The notes: generated by a model not told the origin, from the sequence alone. 64,000 nucleotides of DNA from Pardosa pseudoannulata (GCA_032207245.1 CM063498.1:51971839-52035838), one strand, 5' to 3'; shown: positions 24,789 through 37,848, numbered from the stretch's first letter. Numbers and translations are program-made.

Positions 24789-24848
24789 CAAGAAAGAAGA
24801 GAATCCTAAGAACAAGACCGCAAACATCGTCCACATTCCACGCTCCAT
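24789..24848 (-). CDS. S1 serine protease, exon 1 (start codon and signal peptide)
   Basis: Reading leftward from the ATG at 24848-24846, twenty codons give MERGMWTMFAVLFLGFSSFL: a short N-terminus, then a hydrophobic core, as in a secretory signal peptide. The start context is good (A at -3, G at +4). The exon ends in phase 0 at a GTGAGA donor beginning at 24788. The next exon begins in phase 0 with V-T-D-T-K-G, so signal cleavage probably falls near the junction. It is the first coding exon of a secreted trypsin-like protease whose recognisable exons lie at 13.5 and 1.5 kb. Upstream on this strand there is an A-rich leader, and I see no confident promoter. The call rests on sequence character, phase and order; a transcript would settle it. 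Confidence 0.75.
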
Positions 24849-25469
24849 GCTTTCCCTTTTTTTATCCGATGACGAATACAGCTCTTCAGATGAGTGAAAC
24901 TACGCACTAAGAAATATTTTTCACAACTGGTCCTTTTTACAGTGGCTGTTTTAAATTTTTTACATTTAATTTTTTAAAAGAATATTTCCAGTAGTGTCGC
25001 AATGACAACGGACAATTTCGTCATTGTACTTTTTATTCAGTGCTTGCTCTTTATTCAATTCAAAAGGATTGCTTATTTTTCTGTCGCAACTTCATAAAAC
25101 TTTTTTTTACTCATTATTTCGTTCCGATCTCTCTCATCCAATTAAATTTATTTTCAATTCCGTCTTGTCAGACAAAACGAAAAATGTTTTTCACATAAAA
25201 AAAATTAATGTTGTAAAGTAATTTTTGAAAAATAAATTAAAGTAGCAACCCAAAGATGATTTTTTTTCTCATGTAGGATACACAAGAGGGGGATCGGGTA
25301 TTCAATCCCCTCACCATAGACCAATAGACTGAAAAATATATTAATTTTTTGTTTTGAATATAAAGAGTAATACTTATATTTTGTTATTTGTATTATAGTG
25401 CGTTCAATTATGATATAACTAGCCTCTGCACCCTCAAATTTCAGTCTGGTATACTTAATGATGGTACGT

Positions 25470-26860
25470 GGGCTTTCGAAAATTTTCAATTGTTGTTTCA
25501 TTTCAGATAAGTTATAATGTATTGGATTATGATCAATGAATTCAGTGTTTGTAATTAGATCTAAGTTCCCAAACGATAGTTCTGAAGCTGGCAGGCCAAA
25601 CCTATGGTTCTTCTGCTGCCCCAGAGTAATGTTATCCACAAGAAGCTTTAACAATCTCAGGAATTCTCGAGGTCCAGAACGACGACAAAAAACAGATTAT
25701 GGTAACCTTTTAAAATTTATAACGGATTAGTTCATGTTAGGATACATCACATTGTAGTGTTAATGTATAGCAGAAGGTCCTCGCCAAGGTCCCAGACCAC
25801 AGCCAAACGCACCAATTAGTTCAGATGGTCTGACATTGGGGGAGCTCAAATCTAGGCCAAATTGGCTCCTCTTGTCGATTACTCTATGGGTCTCTTCTTC
25901 TAAATTACGAAGATCCACTTTTTTGTGATATGCCAGTGAGTAATATTGGCCGCCTATATGAGGCTCCCTTTATAAGATAGCCAACAAATATATGCGGCTT
26001 GGTTGGGGAGAATGCTATAAAAGCAAGTGCGATCGCATTGCAAACAATAATGTTTCTGATTTGATATGACGATGGAGTTCATATGTGCTGTTGAAAATAC
26101 ATTTCTAAGCTATTTTCATTTCAGATAAATTATAAAGTATTAAATTAAGATCGAAGAATTGAATTCTTATTATTAGGTCCTCCGAGTTCCAAGTGATAAC
26201 TCTGGAAGTGGCAGTCCAAACCTGTGGGTACTCTTCTGGGCCCCTGCTTCTAAATTAGGAGTATCCACTTTGTGATGTTCCAGAGTAATGTTGGCCGCCT
26301 GTATGAGGCTCTCACTATAAGATGACCAACAAATATCTGAGGTTTGGTAGTGGCGAATGCTATAAAAGCAAGTCTGACCGCATTGGAAATAATAATAATG
26401 TTTGTGAATAGATGTGACAATGGAGTTCATATGTGCAGTTGAAAATACATTTCCAAGCTATTTTCATTTCAGATAAATTATAAAGTATTAAATTAAGATC
26501 AACGAATTTAATATTTATTATTAGGTCTTCCGAGTTCCAAAGGATAACTCTGGAAGTACATTTCGAGGCTATTTTCATATTTAATAAATTATGAAATTAA
26601 GACAAACCAATTTAATGTTTGTGATTAAGTAACAATTCAATTTTGAAGATTACACACTTATATTTTGTCAAATTATAATATAAATACCACTGAACTCCAG
26701 CCTTCGGTCTGGGTATACATAATGGCATAATGTATGGATTTGAAAATACATTTCTAGGCTATTTACATTTTAGATACATTAAAAAGTATTACATTAAGAT
26801 TAACGAATTTAATGCTTGTAATTCGATGTAACGATGTAATTTTAAAAATTAATATCACCA
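25470..26860. repeat. Diverged tandem array interrupted by Tc1
   Basis: ATTTCAGATAAATTATAAAG or close variants recur near 25497, 26113, 26465, 26575, 26765 and, beyond the Tc1 element, 28615. A longer block with AACTCTGGAAGT and AGTAATGTTGGCCGCCTGTA is also duplicated. Reading frames here follow the repeat and are not genes. Confidence 0.75.
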
Positions 26861-27057
26861 AAATTTTGTCTTGTTTTGGATCTAGAACATGGAATAATAT
26901 TGTTACATCTAATCACTAACCGTAAATTATTTATCTTAATTTAATACTTTAAAATTGGTTAAGAAAATGTATTCATATATTTTTAATTTTTAATGTAAAG
27001 ATTACGCACTTATATTATGTTTTGATATATGCATTATATTTTTGTCAAATTATAATA

Positions 27058-28557
27058 CACTCATGTCCATAAATTAGGATAATTCAGAATCACATGGAAA
27101 TTGAGCTCTAAAAAAAAATTTCTAAAATAATAATTTCAAAATTAACCATCACACACATCTTGAAGAAGAATATGCAAATTGCAGGAAACCATCAGATGGC
27201 GCGGATAGTATGGCATTGGAATGTTGATGTGTTTTTCGTCATTGAGAGTATGAAATTATATATGGAATGGTAGCAAAGAATAAAAATTGTTCACAATTAA
27301 AATCAGGGCAATAACCGCATAGTTATGGCACAAAGGAAGCATTTGGATGATTTTTTACGTGGTAGAATTATCGGACGACTGGAATGTGGACGTACCCAGC
27401 TGGAAGTATCCGAGGAACTTGGAATCGCCCAGAGTGTCATCTCCAGGCTTTGGCAACGATTCAAACATGATGGTAATGTGAGTAGATGTTACAGCACAGG
27501 TCGCCCCCGAGTTACTACGCCGAATGATGACCGGTATTTGGCAGTTACTGCCAAAAGAAACAGACGGAGCACAGCATCAGACCTGTCTCGTCAGCTCTCT
27601 TCAGCTACCGGTACGACAGTTTCAAGGCAGACCGTGTACAGACGCTTAGGGAACATTGGTCTATATGCTCGTAGGCCTGTCAGATGTGTTCCCCTTACCG
27701 CAACTCACTGTCGCCTGCGATTATGCTGGGCTAGAGAGCATGCATTGTGGACACCGCAACAGTGGTCTTGTGTGATGTTTTCCGACGAGTCCAGGTTCAG
27801 TTTACATTCTGATTCTCGCCGGACTTTCATATGGAGAGCGCCAGGTACGATCACCATTGAACGACACCGTTACGGTGGTGCAGGATGGCTCGTTTGGGGA
27901 GGAATTATTCTTGGTTCCAGAACTGACCTGCATGTTCAGAGTGTAACGATGACAGGCCACATCTATCGGGATGTCATTCTGGAACAACATGTACGTTTGT
28001 TTCGGGCGCCATGGGTCCTGAATTTCTGTATATGGATGACAACGCCCGACCTCACCGTGCAAACATTGTAGACGAATGCCTTCAATCGGAGGATATCACC
28101 CGTATGGATTGGCCAGCATACTCACCGGACTTGAATCCGAAAGAGCATGTGTGGGACATGCTTGGCCGACGAATTGCAGCCCGTCAACCTCCCAACTGTC
28201 TATCGGCACTTCGGAGGGCATTGCTTGATGAGTGGTGTAATTTTCCCCAAGATCAGATTGATAATCTTATACTCAGCATGCGTAGGCGTTGTAACGCTTG
28301 TATTGCATCGTCCGGAAGACATACTCCGTATTAACCATCATACTAACCATTTTATACTGTTTTCTGTAAATAGGTTCTTTTTTGAAATTTGCTCCAGGGA
28401 GTAAAAATCGCAATTTTTATTAATTATGTCAAACATATAGCATCTTTTTTGCTCTTTACCTTTTGTTTAATAAATAGACTTTACAAATAAGTCAAATTTG
28501 TTTTGCTTTTGTCTCTTTCATTGCCTGAACTTCATTATCCTTAAATGGACATGAGTG
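27058..28557 (+). mobile_element. Tc1-like element, almost intact
   Basis: Ends CACTCATGTCCATAAATTAG and (right, reversed) CACTCATGTCCATTTAAGG, flanked by TA (27056-27057 and 28558-28559). 1500 bases. It sits in the diverged tandem array, which continues on both sides. Confidence 0.93.
27325..28334 (+). pseudogene. Tc1 transposase, one frameshift from full length
   Basis: It starts MAQRKHLDDFLRGRIIGRLE; helix-turn-helix regions follow, with GRPRVTTP as the linker, then MFSDESRF (first Asp near residue 154), WLVWGGI, MDDNARPH (second Asp), and SPDLNPKEHVWD with Glu 34 residues on. It ends near GRHTPY and a stop. Length would be about 336 residues, usual for Tc1. The only break I see is a one-base deletion near 28003-28006, where CGGGCGCC would need one more base to keep frame. 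The Ile of the usual NPIEH is Lys here. It reflects recent mobility. Confidence 0.9.
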
Positions 28558-28879
28558 TAAAATATGCAAGATGTATGTATACATAAAGATGTGTCAAAAA
28601 TGTCCAACTGCTATTTTCATTTTAGATAAATTATAAAGTATTGAATTAAGATAAATAAATTTAATATTTGTGATTAGATGTTGTAAATTTTTTCGTTATT
28701 TTTCCTGACGACAATTTCAAGTAAAGACTTTTAGAATAATTAAACAAAACATAGTGTTTTAGTGTCTGTTTTATCATTGTTTATTGTAGAAATTTTATGC
28801 GTATATTAAAATTTTACATTCTTATAATGGACATACAATAATGTGACGAAAATACAACTCGAACAAAGTGTCTCGAGTC

Positions 28880-29050
28880 TGTATCCATACGTTCACATCT
28901 TTAACAAATGTGATGCAAAACGTAATGATCTCATAACAGGAGAGTTGCGGGTTCGTTGCTCGAGTCGGCCTAAAAGCCGCCGTGTTCGTTGATGGTGACT
29001 GGGGCATGTAAAAAATGTTCGTGGTCACAATGTTCACCAAGGTCTCAAAC
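28880..29050. mobile_element. Possible tRNA-derived SINE
   Basis: GTTGCGGGTTCGTTGCTCG resembles box B, and a GC-richer tail follows (GGCCTAAAAGCCGCCGTG). Box A is not convincing. Confidence 0.35.
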
Positions 29051-29079
29051 AACAAATTGAAGAAAAACGAATATGCTTC

Positions 29080-30042
29080 GGATAACCCTGTAAAAAGTAA
29101 TGTATGAAAAGCGTTGAAATTTTAGCACATGATTAGGATGCTTCTTGTAATGATCTGTGTTCATTGTTATGAGGACAGCAAGTATACTCGTGGGAAAATA
29201 AGGTTTTTATTAAAACAATCCAAATTTCTCCAAGTGTTTTGCTTATAATTTGCATAGTTCTCAATATCAAACAATGTTATTTTCAGGATGCATGTCAAAC
29301 AGCATTGTACACAATACCCTGCAATTGGAATTAAAAAATAATAAATATTTGATTAAAAATCAGCAGGTTTACTAAATAATGTTTCACTGTGCATTCGCGA
29401 ATGAAATCAAAATATAATGTGCATAGTGTATTAGCTAAGTGTATAGAGCAGCTTTTGTGAAAGTCCCCAAAACACAGCTTGAAAATTCTGAAAGTAATTG
29501 TCGATAGAATAAGCTCGAAATCCGTTCTTTCCTAAAGGAGGCAAACAGATGAGAGGCTGTATCCAAAATTTCATATGTTATTAAAATTCTCCGTAGAGAA
29601 TAAATGGGTAAATAGGTAATATTTCTTTCGCTGAATATTTTAAAGTCGAGGTTGTCATAAGAGCGAATGTTTTTTGCCGGCTGTAGAAGAAACATTGATA
29701 CTGTTGCTCGCAATATATTGTATATATATTTTGTATTTATACAAAATACTATATTTGGATACAGCCCCTCATCCTTTTGGGAACAACGGATTTCGAGCTT
29801 ATTCTATCGACGATCTTTATCAGAATTTTTTAGCTGTAAAGTAGATCTCTTTTTTGATATTAAGAATTCTGCAAATTATAAGCAAAACACTTGGAGAAAT
29901 TTGGGATTGTTTTATAAAAACCTTAATTTCTCCACGATTATACTTACTATTCTCATAAAAATTAACACATATTATTAAAAGAAAAGGATCCTAATCATGG
30001 GCTAAAGTTTCAACACATTCTTCACATTTCGCATGGTTATCC
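29080..30042. mobile_element. Fold-back (long inverted repeat) element
   Basis: The left end GGATAACC, then CATGATTAGGATGC and CCAAATTTCTCCAAGTGTTT, is matched in reverse by the right end. An inner pair, GATAGAATAAGCTCGAAATC and GATTTCGAGCTTATTCTATC (29503 and 29802), is nearly perfect. The two arms span about 0.96 kb with an unpaired centre. Non-coding; superfamily unknown. Confidence 0.75.
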
Positions 30043-30709
30043 AAAATTTTATTTATTTTTCTTATTTGTTTAAAATGGGTTTCGAAAAAAATTTTAAAAT
30101 TCTTATGAAATTAAATCTGTTTACACGCCTGTAGTTTATTTGATAAAAAAATTTTCATATATTTATTCATAAAAATAAATTATTAAAAAAGTGACCTAAT
30201 CAGGCAAATAATAGAACTTCATAAAAAATATACTATTTTTTTAATAGATTTTTTAAAAAAATTTTTATTTTTATTTTTTAGTTCATTTTATTTTTAATTT
30301 CATATAAGACCTTAGATATATTATAATAATAAATTTAAGTGATACTTAATATGTAATTTTTTTTTGCCCCCCGCAAATATGATCGGAGGAATTTTAGATA
30401 TATAAAATTTTATGCAAATTAATATTTTTTAAGAATTTAAGACGGAACATTTTATAAATAATAGATCACTTAGATATATAATATATTAAAGTATAAACTA
30501 TTTATAATCTATAGTTTTTACAAAGCAACGTCAAATGAGACCTATGTTAAAATCTATTCAGAATGGTTGTGGAATATTCATGCCTGTATGAAATTCGAAA
30601 ACACGAAGTCTGATATCGATAAAAGCATTTAACATGGTCTAGCATCATTCTGTTATCAACTTTTTATAATCCCAATATCCAATATCCAATAATGCCTGCT
30701 TTATATATA

Positions 30710-31007
30710 CAGTCAGTACCGGCTATATGATCACCCGCTTATAAGGTCACCCCACTTATATGGTCAGTTTTCTAAGTCCCGTCTAACTTAATAGGGAACT
30801 TGTGTTAAAGCGCATCGCTTATACAGTCATTTTCTGTTTCTTGTTACCGGTTATATGGTCAGTTTCATGTATTCAACATGTTTCCGTTTTTTTTTTATAT
30901 ATATAAAAGTATAAATCGGATATAAAAATATGTTTTTTTTTTTTATATAATATGTATTATATTATATATGTAATATATTTTTTTTTATATTGTATATATA
31001 TTTATAT

Positions 31008-31043
<36 letters not shown>

Positions 31044-32324
31044 GTATAAAATATATATATATATATAAAATTTTTATGCACCTAAATTTCAAATTTTCTA
31101 TTTTTTTTTTTCGCGAAAGCCTTATTGTTTTCGGATTGATTATCTATGTTCGTAAATATCTGTAAATTAAATGTTATATATTAAATAGCCTTATCAATAT
31201 ATAAGAAGTATTTATAACAAAATCCTACACTAAACAAACCCTCCTTTCCCTTTCTTGTTTGTATAGACTTTCGTCGGAATTTCCCACCTCTCTCAATTCT
31301 CCCCCCCCCCCACCTGGAAAACAAACTTGTATATCTGATTATTTTTAAATGCATTGAACATGAATGTAAGAATGTATGTGAGTTGTACTTTCATTGGTAA
31401 GGTAAGCTAATAAATTTCCCCTTAATAAAATATTGCATATTTTTACTGTAGTTTTTATTTCTCGAGTTAATCCCCTATACAATAATAGCCTAAGTTATTT
31501 GTCCGTCTGTCCTCAAATTTATGAAGCGGTTGGACCTGGAATGGATAGAGGCATCCATATTGGATTCTTGATAAGTTAGGGTTAGAAAAATTCAAAGCGA
31601 GTAAAGTTTATCTTCTCCTAAACTATCGATCCGATTCTAAAACAAATAGGTACAAACAGTCTTCATACCACAGCAAAAATACTGTGGTCTTTAAAACTTT
31701 CGAAATCCCCCCTTCCCCCCCTTTTTTTGAGCGTTTAATGCCATTATTTTAAACCGTAATTTTTCCGGTTAAGACCAGGCGATTAAATTTATCAATTTAT
31801 CCCATAATAAATACGTAAAAATAACATTTTTTTTCTAGCATTATGACGTCATTCCTTTAATCATCTCATTTAATTCTTTCTTATTTTAAATTATTTAAAT
31901 GTCGTCTGCATTATTTTCATACGTTTTAACACTGAACTTAATTATTACGTGAATAATTTTCTCTTTTATTTGGCTTAAATAATAGATTAGGTACATATGG
32001 GATAATTTTAAATTAATTGTAGACTATTTTTAGTTGCAAGATAATTCACAGAAAAAAAAACATTTCTTTTACCTGCCTTATTGGGTAATTTACAATTCTG
32101 TAAAATTAAAAATTTTACTGATCCTGTCATGTGACAGGCTATATGCTAGTTTTTAAAATGTTCTTAAAAGTATAATTATTTGTTTATGAGTACTACATTC
32201 TGATAGGTGAAGATAATTCTGCCACGATTCAATAGGTTTGTATTGTTCCACGTATATGGTCATCTCGCTTATATGGTCTGATTTTTCTGGACTGCTGAGC
32301 TGACCATACAACCGATACAGACTG
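30710..32324. mobile_element. pogo/Tigger-like MITE carrying a nested Helitron
   Basis: Ends CAGTCAGTACCGGCTATATG and (right, reversed) CAGTCTGTATCGGTTGTATG are bounded by TA. Sub-terminal TTATATGGTCA repeats occur at both ends (for example 30757, 30852 and 32256), as in Tigger relatives. Non-coding. A Helitron at 31471-32149 lies inside, so this element is the older. Confidence 0.75.
31471..32149 (+). mobile_element. Non-autonomous Helitron, family 1 (nested)
   Basis: 5' TCCCCTATACAATAATAGCC after A; 3' perfect hairpin CCTGTCATGTGACAGG (32123-32138), then CTATATGCTAG before T. A-T insertion context, CTAG end and hairpin are the Helitron hallmarks. Non-coding. Confidence 0.88.
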
Positions 32325-32337
32325 TACTGATGAATAT

Positions 32338-32675
32338 ATTAAAGATGTTTTTTAGGACTCCTGAGGATTGAAAAAAAAAAATTATATAACTTTGGATATT
32401 GTACTTGTGCTTCTTAGTGATGAGCTGCTGTTTTTAACATCATAAGAAATCAATTAGAGAAAAAGAAAATTAAAGATAAGAGATTTATATGTTGCCATAG
32501 ATAAATACAGTATTGTAAAGGGAAATTTTATGTTGGATATCTGCTATTTATTCTGATTTCAGACGATGCACCTGTTGAAAAGTAAATGTATGCGACAGGC
32601 TCCATATATCCTGAATGTTAATGTTATAAATAATAACAGATATTTGAAAATAAGAGGAATTGATTAAAGGATGGT
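32338..32675. repeat. 335-base direct duplication, left copy
   Basis: Runs from TTAAAGATGTTTTTTAGGAC to AAAGGATGG. The same sequence follows at 33609-33944, with the MITE at 32676-33612 exactly between them. Confidence 0.85.
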
Positions 32676-33612
32676 TTAAGGTATCCATCTACGTTAAAAA
32701 AGTCATTTTTTTGCCAAAATCATAATTTTTTTTTATTTCGCTATTGTAAAACTTCAACTTTTAGGTTTCTAAATTTGTTTTTTTTCGTCTCCACTTCATT
32801 TTAAAGAAAAATTACAGCTGTTCAAACATCAGTGACAGCTGTCAAAACAAAACGGAAGTAGCGCCTTCGGAACCGGAAGTTGTGAATTTTTTGAACGCAT
32901 TTTTTGGACAAAACTTTTCCATTTTCATGAAGATTAGTTTAAACATTTTTCTAGTATTTTTAATAATTAGCAACTTGGTAATTAGGAAGTTTTGAAGCAA
33001 GAAAGTGTGGAGAATTTTAAACATGTATTTTAATTTTTTAATAGTTAAAGTTGCTTTTATAAACTTCAAATGCGTTTTTCTCAGAACGGTATTTTTAATA
33101 AAATGTTGAAACTTAAAATGTGATTTCTCAAAAAGTTCTTAAGATATTTTGTTGAAAATTATTATGAATGCTTTTGGCAGTATTTACTAGTGAATAACCC
33201 AAAAGCTTTAAATATGGATAATTTTTAATGATGTTACACTCATAGTTAGATATAAAGGTAATGAAAATTCGTTAAAAATTCTATGTGTATGATTTTGAAG
33301 GACCTAAATGTTTTACCAAATGTAAATTAAGCAAAGAATTTAGGTGATTCACTATTCCAGTGTATAAGAAATTTGTTGCATAAAAATATTAAAAGAATTT
33401 AATTTATTAAAAAATTAGACCTTTTGAAAAAACCCGATTTTTTTTTACTAAATTTTCTTCTTTTATTAGAAAATGTATAAAAACTGCTCGAGGAATAAAT
33501 TTTTTAAGTGCAAATCGATGATAATATAAAAAATAAATCTATAAATGTAAAAACATGATCTAGTTTCTACTTTTAAAGAAAAAAGTTCTCCCAACGTAGA
33601 CGGATACCTTAA
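32676..33612 (+). mobile_element. TTAA-flanked MITE family, copy 4
   Basis: TTAA-GGTATCCATCTACG to AACGTAGACGGATACC-TTAA, full length. It splits a tandem duplication at its junction TTAA. Confidence 0.88.
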
Positions 33613-33944
33613 AGATATTTTTTAGGACTCCTGAGAATTAAAAAAAAATTATATCACTTGTGATATTGCACTCGTGCTTCTTAGTGATGAGCTGCAGTTT
33701 TAACATCATAAGAAATCAATTACAGAAAAAGAAAATTCTAGATTTATATATTGCCATAGGTAAATACAGTATTGTAAAGGGAAATTTAATGTCGGATATG
33801 TACTATTCATTCTGATTTCAGTCGATGCACCTGTTGAAAAGTAAATGTATGCCACAGGCTCTATAAATCCTAAACTTTAAAGTTATAAATAATAAGAGAT
33901 ATTTGAAAATATGAGGGATTGATTAAAGGATGGTTTAATCCGCT
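33609..33944. repeat. 335-base direct duplication, right copy
   Basis: Matches 32338-32675, including TGATGAGCTGC and CAGTATTGTAAAGGGAAATT, with scattered differences and a small deletion after GAAAATT. Confidence 0.85.
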
Positions 33945-33949
33945 TTAAG

Positions 33950-34550
33950 CCTCCTTTTTCCTGCCGGAACTAAATTCTTGCTATGGCCTTACCGCTTTAT
34001 CACTATTGTTCCATATAGATATCAACGAATGTTTTGTACGTAACCTTTCAGGTTTCTTCTTTGAATCTGTGGTATATACAATTGCCTCATATAAGAACGG
34101 ATTCATCTGCTGACTAGTTGTCAGTCATAAAATAAAGCTTTGTACATAAGAGGTAGGATTCTCAGTATTAGACACAGACGAAGTCCGCTTTTCTCTGAAC
34201 TTTCGAAGGGGAAGTTCTACTGACAGGATTGTGGGTTTCTCCAGTTAGGAAACAGGTGTAACAGCTGGGACAAAGCGTACGTGTGGTCTGAAATTTTATG
34301 CAAACGCAGTAAAAATAAAGTTCTAGTTCCTTAACACGTGGTCATTTGTAATTTCTCAGTTATAATGACCGAACAAGCATGCGGTACATTTCGGCAGTGT
34401 TTCCCAGCTTCCAACTACGTAGCCTATGATTTTCATACCTTTCGTCCAGAGAAAAAAAAAGTTTTAAATTTAATAACAATTTAAACATATATTTGTTTTT
34501 TCCCTTTCAGTACATAATCAAAATAATAATAATAAAAAAATGAAATTAAT
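33950..34550. other. Intergenic DNA, nothing recognised
   Basis: Somewhat richer in G+C than its surroundings, but I find no splice-flanked coding segment or element ends. Confidence 0.4.
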
Positions 34551-34551
34551 C

Positions 34552-35240
<689 letters not shown>

Positions 35241-35429
35241 CAACAAATTATTGTAATGATTAACAAAGGTGAAAGTGTTTATGCTTTTTTTCATATATTA
35301 ACTATATGTTTATGCTGAGATCGCAGATTATAGTAATTTGGTTCACTGGTTGTTAATTTTAATCTGAAATGCTATTCCACATCCAAAAAACCATTTTTTT
35401 TATTTTTGATTTAAATAAATTTTTTTATT

Positions 35430-35560
35430 TAATGTCTACAAATGATGAAAAAGCGACTACGGGCAGATAATATGATGGAAAAGGCAGAATGTATTTCAGG
35501 ATGAATCTAGATATGCATGTTGCATTTACAACCAGATTAATATTGATTTTTAAGGTAGGT
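35430..35560. repeat. Direct repeat flanking two MITEs
   Basis: AATGTCTACAAATGATGAAA and following sequence resemble 37062-37175; the piggyBac-like and CAGACTTGCC elements lie between. Confidence 0.55.
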
Positions 35561-35766
35561 TTGTCCCTGCCATATTGGATTCCCCTCGTTTAGTGAAAAA
35601 AAGAGTGGAAAAAATACAGTTTATACTGACAGCTCACATTTTAAAAGTTTTCTTGTACGCTATCTTTTCGTTTTATTTATTTTTGAGTTTATATGCCCTT
35701 ATTTGCGTTTGAAAAAGAGTTTCCCTACAAATAATTTGCGAACTATATTTTTCTCCCTTTTTTTAA

Positions 35767-36291
35767 CCCTTTAATGTGCACGCTCGAGTTAACTCGAGTA
35801 CGCTAAACTGACCAAATTGTGCACACTCGAGATAATTCGTGCGGCGTTGTACTTTATGATGCTATAACTTTTCACACTCGAATGCAATCGAGAATTGAAA
35901 ATAACAATGTAACCCCCCTCCCCAAAAAATATCGTTTTATTGATATTTATCATTTACATGGGATTGCAAGCTATAACACTTAATTATTCAAGTATAAAAT
36001 ATTTCTTTTTCTACTTATTACTTATGACTTCTTTTTGAGTCGCTTTTCTACAGCGTATTCATATTCAGAAAAAAGATACAAAAAAGTCGATGTGCGTGTA
36101 ATATTACAATATTTGACTATTTTCTGCAATGTTATCAAAATCCATAATTGCAATTAAAATTTTGATTATTTTTCTATTTTTGTAATTTTTTTCGAACACA
36201 ACATTCTAAATTGTGTTTTTACATTAAAAAAATTAATTTTTTTTAGTTAGCCATAAAAAAAAACAAAAAAAAAAAACTGTGCATTAAGGGG
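35767..36291. mobile_element. piggyBac-like MITE with CTCGAG sub-terminal repeats
   Basis: TTAA on both sides (35763-35766 and 36292-36295), with inner ends CCCTTTAATGTGCAC and (right, reversed) CCCCTTAATGCACAG. The first 130 bases hold CTCGAGTTAACTCGAG, a 16-base perfect palindrome at 35783, and two further CACACTCGA repeats. Non-coding. Confidence 0.75.
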
Positions 36292-36399
36292 TTAAGAAAA
36301 GATAACATTCTATAGAAACCGCTTCTGTACAGAATATTTTTTAGAATTCTTTAAAAGTGAGTTTGCCCGAAGGAATTTTATATTTCCCATGGGCTAACA

Positions 36400-37013
36400 C
36401 AGACTTGCCAACATTCAGGCACCTCTGTCAGGAGCAACATTATTTTAAAATTTAACATGTTACGGGTGTACTTTTGTATGCACACAGTACACCAGTATGC
36501 AATTTACTTATATAACAAACAAAACAAATTGAACATAATTATATATTTTATTGGTTTCTAAATTAAATCAAGCAAAGTAAATTAAAATAAACAGAAGATA
36601 GTAAATTATAAAGGGTAAATTAAAATTTATGTACTTAATAATGTATAAGTAACTTTTTTAGCTTTAACAAATTCTTCTTCGGAAAATGTTTTCTTGTAGC
36701 ACATTGACCTCGATTAAAATATTTATATTTTTCTATCATCAGGGATTCTACAGTTTATCTACTCAAATTTCACTTAATTTCAGTTTGGTTTTTCCGCACA
36801 GTGCTGATAAATTTAATATACATTACTGTATGAAAAGAGAAATATTTAGCATTTTTTTTTTTGCAAGACTTTTTATTTGTTTGCTGAACTATGATCTTTT
36901 ATTTGTTCAAAATTTTTCTTATTTTCCGGAGCAATCTGAGGAGTTTCTGCAATTATCAAATTCTCTAATTTCTCCAGAGCAACTCAGGAGAATTCGGAGT
37001 AGTTGGCATGTCT
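36400..37013. mobile_element. Probable DNA-transposon MITE
   Basis: Ends CAGACTTGCCAAC and (right, reversed) AGACATGCCAACTAC, with GCTAACA repeated just outside both. The superfamily (hAT-like) is tentative. A frame at 36686-37018 inside it shows no family features. Confidence 0.6.
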
Positions 37014-37219
37014 GCTAACATTGAATGAGAGGTATACAATAATAGCAAGCACAGACTTACCTTAATGTCTACAAATAATGAAAAAGCAGCTTTAATTAGA
37101 TGAAAAAAGCAAGATGTATATCAGAGTAAAACTAGATACACATACTGCATTTGCACCCAGAATATTTCAAAGAGAAAATCTGATTTGAATAATGACCGAT
37201 GATTATGTTGAGCTAATTT

Positions 37220-37345
37220 GAACTTATTGCTTAAATTCTAAATACCTACGACCATCCGGGCCAGTAGTGGGATTCGACTCCACAGATTCACAGTACCTAA
37301 AAGCTTGATCCTACAACTCTAAACTATTCTGCACGACAAGCAGAT
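37220..37345 (-). mobile_element. tRNA-derived SINE
   Basis: Minus strand: AGAATAGTTTAGAGTTG (box A-like) and GTGGAGTCGAATCCCACTAC (box B), with a body AGAATTTAAGCAATAAG. It is not a functional tRNA; the stems do not pair. Confidence 0.6.
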
Positions 37346-37564
37346 TTTTTTCTATTTTCAATATTTTCTGCGTAACTACATTATGCAGAAAATATTTTGC
37401 TTTAACTTTGCATAGAAAGATAGATAGTTGTCTGGAAATTTCCGTTCCCTAATCGGAAAAATTGAGAAATCCATTTCCGAATGATATAAAATAAAAAATC
37501 GTGTAATCTTACGTAACTAAATATGATTATTAACATGAAGTCTATGCTATAAAATATTAAGCTT

Positions 37565-37568
<4 letters not shown>

Positions 37569-37622
<54 letters not shown>

Positions 37623-37848
37623 AAAGTCGAGTGTTAAGGCGAATGGAAAACAGTCTTTCTTGATAATAATAAGTTTAAATAATCGTTTCTTTAAGCAAAA
37701 CTTGCGTCATTTTCATTTAATCGTCAAAGACACGCGTAGAGTGTATTCACAGTATAAACGTATATATCTTAATATTTACACATGCATTCGAATTAATCGA
37801 GCTGCATGCGCACATATAAATAAGAATATTACTTAATAAATTAATCAA

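Noticed and set aside
25205..26578. Frames suggesting small proteins on both strands
   Set aside because: They lie in diverged tandem units; codons shift between units and no domain is seen.
37257..37330. Possible minus-strand tRNA gene
   Set aside because: Only the internal promoter boxes are recognisable; the cloverleaf fails and SINE-like sequence continues.
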